Positions 55,669-64,000 of a stretch of 64,000 bases of DNA are shown here, piece by piece (within the stretch, counting starts at the first letter, position 1; every line of letters starts with the position of its first letter). The stretch comes from Cohnella ginsengisoli. GTDB lineage: Bacteria > Bacillota > Bacilli > Paenibacillales > Paenibacillaceae. Both the position numbers and the translations under genes were made by a program. Location: positions 62,001-126,000 of the forward strand of contig NZ_JAPDHZ010000006.1 in NCBI RefSeq assembly GCF_029525555.1. Direction: 5' to 3'. The notes under the pieces were generated by a model. It was not told the origin of the DNA, did not search any database, and worked only from the letters and a program-made list of their open reading frames with translations.

Positions 55669-57393
55669 TCATGCGGATGCCATCGTCCGGTTCCGGCCGG
55701 AACGCTTCGCTTCGTAGAGCGCCTCGTCCGCCCGCTGGAACGTCGCTTCGAAGTCCTCGCCGTGCTTGGGAAAGCTGGCGATGCCGATCGATACCGTAAT
55801 GGGACGGCCGGTCGGACTGATGGTGTTCTCCACGCAGCCGCGGATGCGTTCCGCCAACAACGACCCGCGTTCAAGCGTTTCTCCCGGCAGCACCGCCACG
55901 AATTCTTCGCCGCCGAACCGGCAGACGAGATCCGTCGTCCTGCATTCGGCCTTCAGGATGCGTGCCAGGTGTACGAGCGTGTCGTCGCCCGTCTGATGCC
56001 CGTAACTGTCGTTGATTTTTTTGAAATGGTCGATATCGATCACCAGGAGCGAGTATCCGATACCGGAGCCTTCGGCTTCGCGCGCCTTCAGCCACTCGTC
56101 CAGGCCCGTACGGTTCAACAGCCCGGTCAGATGGTCGGTGCGTGCCTGCACGCTGAATTCGTCGGCTTGTCTCTGAAGCCCATGCATCGCGGTTATCATC
56201 GCCCGGGCTAAATGGTGCGCCTCATAGTTCCAGTGGCTCTCGAACGGAGGCCGGCCCAGCCGGTTGCCCGCCGCGATGCTTCGAGCGGCATCGGTCAGCT
56301 TCGCGAACGGCGCGGCCAGCAAGCGCGACGCCCAGAGGCTGAGCAGCAGGAACGCCGCAATGAGCGGCACGCTCCATTTCAACTGCGTCATCAGAAGGTC
56401 ATGCTTCGCTTTGTTCACGATATAGACCGGGGATTGGACGACCATTCCCCAGCCAAGCTCTCCGACGCGCAGGTAGCCTACGAAGCTCCGAACGCCATGG
56501 CCGTCGGCCAAGACGGCTGCGCGAGGCGTGGGCCCGCCATTGCCAATTGGCGCGGGACCGCGCCCGGGGACCGGATTGGCGCGCAGTTCCGGCGCAGCGG
56601 GTCTCGGCCCTTCCGGCGGCGGTCCTTTTCGTTCGGGCGCTTTCTGAATTTCATCCGCCTGCCCGGCACTGAATGCGGCGAGCAGCGCGGCCGCAGGCAC
56701 GATCTCCCCTGCGCGGTCCGCTTGAGCATTCATCATCGCCTCGCCGGAGCCGTCGACCAGATACGCATAGGTCCCCGGATCGCTCTTGATCGTATGCACG
56801 AATAGATCCGACAGCACATTGCTGCGCTGCAGATCGAGGATTCCAGCGATATAGACGGACGGCTGTGCGTCCCCTGCCTTGATGGGGTGCGCCGCGAGCA
56901 CGACCCGGTGCCCGCCGGGCGCGACGAAGGGCGCCGACATCGAGGGCCCCGTCCCGCTCCCCGTAAAGGTCAGCTTCGATGCGGCATCGACCCGGTCGCC
57001 GGCTTCGAAGCCCGACCCGGGCGTGGAAGCCAGCACTTCCCCTTCACCGCCGATCAGCAGGGCGCCGTTAAAAATGCCGCTGCCTAGCAGCAAGCCAAGC
57101 AGGCGCGTGCTTTCCGCTCCGACCGGCACGCGCTCGTCGCTCATGTACTGCGCGGTTCCGCCGAGCGACTTGAACATCAGGTTCTTGATCGTATTGGCGG
57201 AGATCGCGAGGTTGCGCGCCGCTTCGAAGTTTTTCTGCAAGGTCGTCTTCGTTAACGTCTCGTTCTGGCGATGAATCGATACCATCGTCAAAGTCGCCGT
57301 CGATCCGACTAGCGTAAGAGCGAGCAGCCCCAGGAGCAAAATCTGTATTTTAAACCTTCCATAGCGCACGATAGGCTCCGATTGGCTTCTCAT
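55669..57393 (-). CDS. membrane diguanylate cyclase (GGDEF) with extracellular sensor domain
   Basis: 574-aa c-di-GMP synthase. TM1 ~17-40, an extracytoplasmic Cache-like region of ~280 residues with a Pro-rich insert, TM2 (WSVPLIAAFLLLSLWASRLL), and a HAMP-like stretch. The GGDEF domain has RFGGEEF (GGEEF at 494-498) and an inhibitory-site RTTD five residues upstream of it, so active and feedback-controlled. The ATG at 57391-57393 follows AAAGGGAAG. A degraded N-terminal copy lies at 47925-48323. The signal is unknown; output would bear on motility (motAB here) and surface matrix. Confidence 0.92.
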   Translation of the reverse strand: MRSQSEPIVRYGRFKIQILLLGLLALTLVGSTATLTMVSIHRQNETLTKTTLQKNFEAARNLAISANTIKNLMFKSLGGTAQYMSDERVPVGAESTRLLGLLLGSGIFNGALLIGGEGEVLASTPGSGFEAGDRVDAASKLTFTGSGTGPSMSAPFVAPGGHRVVLAAHPIKAGDAQPSVYIAGILDLQRSNVLSDLFVHTIKSDPGTYAYLVDGSGEAMMNAQADRAGEIVPAAALLAAFSAGQADEIQKAPERKGPPPEGPRPAAPELRANPVPGRGPAPIGNGGPTPRAAVLADGHGVRSFVGYLRVGELGWGMVVQSPVYIVNKAKHDLLMTQLKWSVPLIAAFLLLSLWASRLLAAPFAKLTDAARSIAAGNRLGRPPFESHWNYEAHHLARAMITAMHGLQRQADEFSVQARTDHLTGLLNRTGLDEWLKAREAEGSGIGYSLLVIDIDHFKKINDSYGHQTGDDTLVHLARILKAECRTTDLVCRFGGEEFVAVLPGETLERGSLLAERIRGCVENTISPTGRPITVSIGIASFPKHGEDFEATFQRADEALYEAKRSGRNRTMASA

Positions 57394-57551
57394 CCCGCAC
57401 TTCCCTTTGTCGGTTCTCATTCGAACGAACCCGATATCAAGTCTGCGTTCATTTGTTATTATCGGATTTTACAAGTCGACTTGAAGAGAGGACCCGCGAT
57501 AACGCCCCTTTAATACGAATGTGATAAGATGGGGGCGGAGGTGGTATTCTG

Positions 57552-58358
57552 GTGAAGTTTATACGCTTGAAAGGGAATCTCGAGCAGCGCAACTTGGACA
57601 ATCGGCTTTCTTACGACCCGGATATTATCGAATTTTACCTGAGCGAGCGCGACCTGGGCGATCAGGAACGCATCCGGGACCGAATCCGACAGCTTCATGC
57701 CCGAGGCGTCAAGCCGTTTTTGCATCATCCGCCGACGTACCGCGGAGAGTACCTGGATATCCTAAGCGAAAACCCGGAAGTGCGCCGATTTTACCATGAA
57801 TCCTGCGAAGCGCTCGCACGCATCTGCATGGAAGAACGGGCCAAGTGCGTCGTGCATGCCCATTACGTCCATACAGCCAGCTGCGGCGACGTCACGCGGG
57901 AGCGAACCGCGCTCCTGCGCGAAGAGATTACCAAAGTGATGGCCTATTCGCGGGACGTGTTCGTTTGGGAGGATTCAATCGAGGGGCTGTTCTCTTACGG
58001 CTGCAATCCGTATCTCATCGAAGACTTGATCGAGCCGCTGGAGCTCCCGCTGACGGTCGACGTGAGCCATACGTTTATTTCCTATCGCGGGGACAATGAG
58101 CGGCTGCGGGACATCCTCCAACGCACCGCGCCTTACGCGCAATATTACCATCTCGTCGACAGCATGGGGCTCGTGCATGATTCGCTGCAGCTGGGCCGGG
58201 GAAAGATCGATTGGCGCATGGTGAAGCCGCTCGTGCTGGGCAAGGACTTTATCTTTGAGATCACGCTTAGCGGGGATCACTCCGACTGCACGCCGATGGT
58301 GGACAGCGCGCGATATTTTGCGGATATCGTGGCTGAAGAGCGCGTCGAGGTTAAATAA
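57552..58358 (+). CDS. xylose-isomerase-like TIM-barrel protein (sugar phosphate isomerase/epimerase family)
   Basis: 268-aa AP-endonuclease-2/xylose-isomerase-like barrel. Conserved metal-site residues appear in KPFLHHPPTY, CVVHAHYVHTAS, VFVWEDSIEG, LPLTVDVSHTFISY, YYHLVDSMG and the final FEITLSGDH. Start GTG 57552 has GGAGG upstream. Single gene with its own terminator. Members act on sugars, ketose phosphates or DNA; the substrate here cannot be named. Confidence 0.8.
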   Translation: MKFIRLKGNLEQRNLDNRLSYDPDIIEFYLSERDLGDQERIRDRIRQLHARGVKPFLHHPPTYRGEYLDILSENPEVRRFYHESCEALARICMEERAKCVVHAHYVHTASCGDVTRERTALLREEITKVMAYSRDVFVWEDSIEGLFSYGCNPYLIEDLIEPLELPLTVDVSHTFISYRGDNERLRDILQRTAPYAQYYHLVDSMGLVHDSLQLGRGKIDWRMVKPLVLGKDFIFEITLSGDHSDCTPMVDSARYFADIVAEERVEVK

Positions 58359-58363
58359 AAAAT

Positions 58364-58413
58364 GCATACATCGCCGAGCAACGCGTTTGCTCTGGCGATG
58401 TATGCTTTTTTTA
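58364..58413 (+). terminator. terminator with ATACATCG...CGATGTAT stem
   Basis: GCATACATCGCC pairs exactly with GGCGATGTATGC, with inner GAGCAA/TTGCTC, then seven T. Confidence 0.92.
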
Positions 58414-58736
58414 TGCAGGGATGGATCATTTCCCCGAGGTTATGACGATCGGATCGGCACGCATAGTTCGCATCGCTTGGCAGGCCCGTAAGGGCCTTTT
58501 TGGCGTACGTACGCGATCCGGCACGCCGGCAGCGTTTGAACGGTAAAATGCATTTCTCCTTTTCCCTTCCATGAGATGTCGTTCAGATACACCCATAAAT
58601 TAGAATGTTATAAAATTATTTACCAATATTTATTTGAAGTTAATGTATGGAAAACACTCGCTGAATATAGAGGAAACGTTAAATTAATAGACTTTGAAGA
58701 TGTGCGAACAGCAACTAGAGAAGGAGAATTGACGGA
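58414..58736. other. intergenic leader before the phosphoesterase gene
   Basis: A small hairpin AGGCCC/GGGCCT with T5 at 58482-58501 is a possible second terminator. 58600-58720 is AT-rich and should contain the promoter; RBS GAAGGAG precedes the ATG. No riboswitch recognised. Confidence 0.5.
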
Positions 58737-61700
58737 ATGAAGATGAAAAAATGGGTGAATGGGGTCGTATTGGGCGCGATGGCGTTCGGATTATTCCCGT
58801 ATTCGCCGGCATTTGCGGCAACGATTGATTACTCGCAGGTTCCGAAGCTTCTGATTACGGAATTGGTGCCGGATACGAATAATGTCTCTGGCTCTGATGG
58901 CTACGAGGCGATTGAGATTTATAACAATACCAGTCAGCCTGTCGATTACAGCCAGTACACATTGAACTACAACAGTACCGTCTGGGCGCTTAACACGCCG
59001 GACGAAGCGATGATTCCTGCTCGTCAAGCGATCGTGCTATGGGTTACGAACGCCGCCAATGGCGGAGAAACGATCGACAAGTTCAACGCAAATTATGGGC
59101 TTACCGGGGACGCTCAGCTTGTCGAGGGCAAAAATTTATTCCGAACTGCGGCAGTAGGCGGTATGGCCAACACGGGGAGCCGCACTTTGACGCTCAAAGC
59201 GCCTGACGGCTCGGTTGTCGTGACTGCGTCATACAACGTGGGCACCTCTGCCGTCAACAAAGGCATCGTCTACAACTATCCGGTCGGCAGCACGGATATG
59301 TTGCTCTCCACGCTCGAGACGACTGCGGCTACGCCGGGAACGGTGCTCCCGACGCAGGTTCCAGACCAGCCATCCGACTATGTGGCGCCGCCAGCCGTGG
59401 ATCTGAAGATCGACCATTCGCCGGTCGCATCCGTTCAGTTAGGTCAGGACCTGCCGATCTCCGCCGCGATTACGGAGAACAAGCACTCGGTGACGGCGGC
59501 CGTCTACTACCAGACGAACCTGGCGAAGAGCTATGCGTCATTGTCGATGAGCGCTACGAAGGACGGCGTCTATGCTGCAGCGATCCCGCGTCTCTCCATG
59601 ACTGGCGCGTCATCGCTTCAGTACTATATTGAAGCGTCCGACGGTACGGACGGCTCGGTCGCGTCCGCCGTCTATCGCGTTGGCATCTTGAACGAGGAGC
59701 CGGCCATTGCGCATACGCCGGTGACGCAGGCGTCCAAAGGCTCCGACCTCGTACTGACGGCGAACGTGAAGAATCCGGAGAGCGCCGACGTCGATCCGAT
59801 GACGGTCACGCTTCATTACAAGACGACTTCTCAGGAGTTTTTCACTGCCGTCGATATGAAGGCGAGCGGAAATGCGTATCAAGGCTCCATTCCCAAGAGC
59901 GCGCTGGTGGAGTCCGGCCTTCAGTACTACATCGAAGCCAAGGACGCTGCTAACACGGTGCCCACAGACACTTACGAAGCGGAAGTCGATTTTGTACCGG
60001 ATCTAACCAAGGCGCCGCCGATCTTGATCACCGAGGCGCTCCCCGACAGCAACAACGTCAAGTCCTCGGACGACGGGGAGTTCATCGAGCTATACAACAA
60101 TACGGACAAGCCGTTTGCGTTCAAGGATTACAAGCTATACTACCGCTATCCGGACTCGGCTACGGAAGACGTCATCTGGCCGTCCAGCAAGGAAGACATC
60201 GTCATTCAGCCCGGCAAGACGCTGGTCCTCTGGGTGATCAACAGCGGGAACTCGACGCAGACGGTCGCCGACTTTAACGCGGCCTTCAAGACCTCGCTCA
60301 TCGAGAACGTAGACATTATCAAGGTATACAGCGACGGCATGTCGAATTCGGCCAAGCGGGGGGCTCGTCATCGGCACCAACAGGCGCGAAGATATCGTAA
60401 CCGCCTACTACGACGGCTCGGTGAAGGGCGAAGTCGCTGCGAACAAAGGCATTCAGTATTTGTATCCGTACGACGGCTCTTCGAACATGCTCAAGTACAG
60501 CGTCGGTACCAAGATGGCGACGCCGGGAACGCTCGAACCGAAGCAGATCCCCGCGCAACCAGTTCACGTCGAGGACGATACGGTCAAGCCGACGATCGCC
60601 GACCGGACCGGCAAGACGGAGACGAGCCAAAAAGTCGATCTTGACCTGGTCGCGGACGTGGCGGACGACAAGCATTTGCTGTCCGTCGCCGTTTATTTCA
60701 AGTCGAATCTCGATACCGCCTATACGAAGAAATACCTGACCCAGGATTATAACGATACGATGTACCATCAATTGCTGACTTCGCCGGATCTGCTCGGCAG
60801 AAAGTACATCGAGTATTACTTCGAAGCGTCCGACGGTCCCAATACGACGACCTCGACGGTAGCGCGCGTGAACGTGAAGGAAGGACAGGAGCGCGCGCCG
60901 CTGCGCCTGAACCTGGAGGACGGGGAATTCATCTCCGGCACGACGGCGCTTAAGGGGACGTCGGAGACCGCCGGCCCCGACACGCTGCAGCTGAGGGTCG
61001 ACGGCCAGACGGTCGAAGGCGCGTACCACGCGCTTGAAGACGACGCGGTCTTCGCGTTCGATGCAAAAGACGTCAATTATTATTTCAAAAATGCCGTCAC
61101 GATGGGCCAGGAAATTCTGTATACGTTCCTGGATCCGATCACGACCTATACGACGCTCTCCTACCCGATCGAGGCGACGCGTCTGAAGGAGGGTACGAAC
61201 CTCATCGCGATCCGGGCGGGCACCAAGTCCGGTCCGTTCGACGACCGGCCCGAGGAGAACAAGGACGACTTCGTCGTTCGCAACGTAAGGCTTGTATTGC
61301 CGGACGGCACCGTGCTCTACGATCCGGCCTATGCCCTGCCGGAGAAGGACTTAAGGATGGGGGATTCGTCCGGCAAGTCGCCGGCGATCGAATTCAACTT
61401 CGCCCTCCCGGCTGAACAACTGCGCTCCAAGGCGTACGATTGGGACACGACTGCGCTGGCCGACGGCGAACACACGGTCGAGGTCATCGGCGCGGACGAT
61501 GCCAAGGCGACCGCGACGATCAAGATCGACAATACGGCGCCTGTCATTGAGCCGAGCGTGGCGGACGGCCAAACCTACCGCGGCGCGTTCGCGCTTAACG
61601 CGTCGATCACCGACGCGCTGGCAGGCGTCGCATCGGCGGAGACCACGCTGGACGGCAACGCGATCTCGTTGCCGCTCGAAACGTCCTCCGGACTGTTGGC

Positions 61701-64000
61701 CGCAGGCGAACACGTCCTTGTCATCAAGGCGACCGACAAGGTCGGCAACGTAGCGGAGAAGACGATCCGCTTCAGCGTACCGAACGAGAATCCGGCGCAG
61801 CCGGAGCTGGTATCGCCGCTGAACGGCAGCTCCCTGACATCTTCGAGCGCCGAGCTCACGGTCAAAATCACGGATCCGACGGACGATCCGATGAAGGTTT
61901 CCTTCTATAAGGGCTTCAAGTACGACGCGAACAGCAAAGCGGGGTTCGCCGGCTATCAAGGCGCAGCTGACGTCGAGCCGCCGAAGACGGTTGCGCCGGC
62001 AGGCGAGACAGAGATGTCGGCGGAAGAGTACGCGAAAATCGGCGCGGCGGACGGCCAATACCTGACGAACGAAGCGACGGATGCCTTCCCGTACCACCGA
62101 TTCAACATCAAGCTGGACGAATCGGTAAAGGCGACGGACCGGGTCGACATCAACTGGCAGGGCAAGTCGCTGGAGGGCCGCAAGGTCAGCTTGTACGCAT
62201 GGCAGCCGATGAAGCGGCAGTGGATCATGCTCGACACCAAGGTCGCAGGAACTGCTGACTTCGGGCTGAACGCGACGGTACAAGCCGGCGAATATAATGA
62301 CGGCGGCAGCATCGCGGTCATGGTGCAGGACGAGATGCCGGTAAAGGAGGATCCGTACGATTTCTCCTTCGTCTGGATGTCCGACACGCAGTATTACGCG
62401 GCGAGCTATCCTTGGATTTACGAAGGCAATACGCAGTGGATCGTCGACCATCAGCAGGACATGAACATTAAGTATGTCATCCATACCGGCGACATCGTCG
62501 ACAACGCCGAGCAGGAATACCAGTGGGACAACGCGGAAAAAGCGATGAAGACGCTCGACGACTCTAAAATTCCTTACGGCGTGCTGGCTGGCAACCACGA
62601 CGTCAGCCATCAGAGCGGCGACTATTCGCACTACTACGCGCACTACGGCGAAGACCGCTTCGCGGTTCAGCCGACATACGGCGGCTCTTACAAGAACAAC
62701 CGGGGCCACTATGATCTGATCTCCGCCGGCGGCGTGGACTTCATCATCGTGTACATGGGATGGGGCGTCACGGACGAGGACATCGACTGGGTGAACCAGG
62801 TCGTGGCCGATCATCCGGACCGCAAGGCGATTCTGGCCTTCCACGAGTACATGCTCGTGTCGAACAACCGGGCGCCGATCGCGGACAAGATTTTCGAACG
62901 TGTCGTCGTACCGAACAAGAACGTCATCATGACGCTGAGCGGGCACTACCACGACGCCGAGACGCTGGTCGACAAGCTCGACGATAACGGCGACGGCGTG
63001 GCGGACCGCGAAGTGTACCAGATTCTCGCCGACTATCAAGGCGCCGAGGAAGGCGGCTTGGGCTACATCCGGTTGATGCAGTTCGATATCCAGAACAACC
63101 AGGTTCATATGAAGACGTACTCGCCATACCTGAACGATTACAACTATTACGATCCGGCTGCTAATCCGAACAAGGACGAGTACGACATGAACGTCGATCT
63201 CGGGGCGATGAACAAGGAAGTCGCGACCGATTACTTCGGTGTCAAGGTTTACAGCGATCAACTGATCGGCCAAGTGGACCATGCGGCGAGCGGAAAAACG
63301 GCTTCCGTCGTTTGGAACGGTCTTGCTTCCGACCGCTATTACCAGTGGTATGTGAAAGCCGAGGATGCAAATAGCGGCAGCGTGCTGTCCGATATTTGGG
63401 GTTTTGCGACGGGCACGCTTGATTCCGGAACGTCGAATCCAGGCACGCCGAACCCGGGCTCGGCCAATCCGGGCGGTTCGACCGGCCAGAACGGCAGCGT
63501 ACTGATCGTCACTGCCGGCAAGGACGGCACGTACGCGCCTGGCGGGGACGACCTGAAGGCGGCGATCGCGAAGGCGGCTGGCGGCGTCGTCGAGATCAAG
63601 CTGAACCCCGGGTCTGGCGACGGCAGCTCGTATAAGTTGAAGCTGGACGGAGCGGGCATCAGGGCAGGGAAGCAGGAAGGCATCACGCTGAAAATCTCGA
63701 CGCCGCAGGGCACGATCGAAGTGCCTGCCGGCGCGATTCCGGCTAGTGCGGTGCAAGGTGCAGCTTCCGTTACGCTGAGCTTCGAGCTGAAGAGCGACCG
63801 CCAAGGACAAGGCGCGCTTCTGCAGACGATGGGCGCTGACGCGGCCTTCAAGGCGACCGGCCAGACGTTCGAGCTGAACCTGACGGCGACGACCGGTACG
63901 GACTCGACGGCGATCCATGCCTTCGAGCAGCCGATTACCGTGCGCAGAACGCTGACGGCCGATCAGCTGGCTGGCGTCGACAAAGAGCTCGCAGGCGTCT
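58737..64000 (+). CDS. giant secreted metallophosphoesterase with lamin-tail and Ig-like domains (frameshifted, continues past the window)
   Basis: At least ~1750 aa. Signal peptide (VVLGAMAFGLFPYSPAFA), lamin-tail domain 1 (LLITELVPDTNNVSGSDG), two Ig-like domains, lamin-tail domain 2 (ILITEALPDSNNVKSSDDG), further Ig-like domains. Then a calcineurin-type phosphoesterase with all motifs: VWMSDTQYY, HTGDIVDN, LAGNHDVSH, ILAFHEYM and LSGHYHDAE. A fibronectin-like domain, a Gly/Asn/Pro/Thr linker and a beta domain follow. The frame breaks in a G6 run at 60358-60363: one G fewer joins SNSAKRG to LVIGTNRREDI. The 3' end is beyond 64000 and may carry SLH domains like the other surface proteins. 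Likely acts on extracellular phosphoesters or nucleotides. Confidence 0.88.

Noticed and set aside
60358..60363. Programmed ribosomal frameshifting at G6
   Set aside because: The same kind of break recurs in many unrelated genes and lacks slippery-site stimulators; sequence error is simpler.
61351..63918. Long minus-strand open frame (855 codons)
   Set aside because: Lies antisense to the phosphoesterase gene; Arg/Val-rich composition and no RBS or domains. A GC-codon shadow.

Overview
The window looks like chromosome from a high-GC, spore-forming, flagellated Firmicute of the Paenibacillaceae (Paenibacillus/Cohnella type). The evidence is strong AGGAGG ribosome sites with many TTG and GTG starts, a Spo0E-like phosphatase, MotA/MotB stators, a NupNOPQ-type nucleoside importer, very large S-layer-homology (SLH) surface proteins and many small regulator-plus-ABC operons. 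Most of it is GC-rich. About 10.1-13.2 kb is clearly AT-rich and looks acquired.

Layout. 0-2.6 kb: minus-strand two-component system with the start of an ABC exporter. 2.7-4.5 kb: Spo0E-like gene, tadA, a glucosaminidase-like gene and a DnaA-box cluster. 4.8-6.6 kb: motAB behind a possible SigD promoter. 6.7-10.1 kb: zinc-ribbon protein, GNAT, MFS transporter, tandem-rhodanese sulfurtransferase. 10.0-16.2 kb: an accumulation zone where the 3' end of the sulfurtransferase gene recurs three times. Each copy is followed by a hairpin and two pairs of GTCAACA-like repeats with 11-bp period. Between the copies lie an AlbA_2/STAND-NTPase/TPR gene (defence-like), a DUF5343 fragment, a dead SRPBCC gene and a DHA2 drug exporter. 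16.5-23.8 kb: mixed accessory genes (copper-amine-oxidase-N surface protein, MerR plus thioredoxin-like protein, StayGreen, AI-2E transporter, holin, membrane-anchored Lon-type protease). 23.9-27.1 kb: ArsR-like regulator, YhfC-type intramembrane protease and a YxlEFG-like ABC exporter behind a perfect 14-bp palindrome. 27.2-31.4 kb: large Ig/SLH protein. 32.0-38.2 kb: nupNOPQ-like operon, then a molybdopterin oxidoreductase and a nucleoside phosphorylase. 38.2-39.3 kb: gene-free region with three unrelated repeat families. 39.5-47.6 kb: secreted metallopeptidase, STAND-type regulator and a second SLH protein. 48.5-51.2 kb: PadR/DUF1048/DrrAB-type exporter operon. 51.3-55.5 kb: uncharacterised gene, HxlR regulator and a polar amino-acid ABC importer. 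55.7-58.4 kb: diguanylate cyclase and a TIM-barrel protein. 58.7 kb to the end: a giant secreted metallophosphoesterase.

How the genes work together. Nucleosides imported by NupNOPQ could be cleaved by the adjacent phosphorylase. PadR, ArsR-like and HxlR regulators each sit beside the transporter they probably control. Two SLH proteins and probably the phosphoesterase are surface or secreted proteins.

Caution. At least fifteen otherwise normal genes carry single-base reading-frame breaks, nearly all in G5-G6, C6, A7 or T runs. I read these as base-calling errors in the source assembly and annotate such genes as frameshifted CDS. Only loci with other kinds of damage are called pseudogenes. 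No tRNA, rRNA, CRISPR array or integrase gene was seen.
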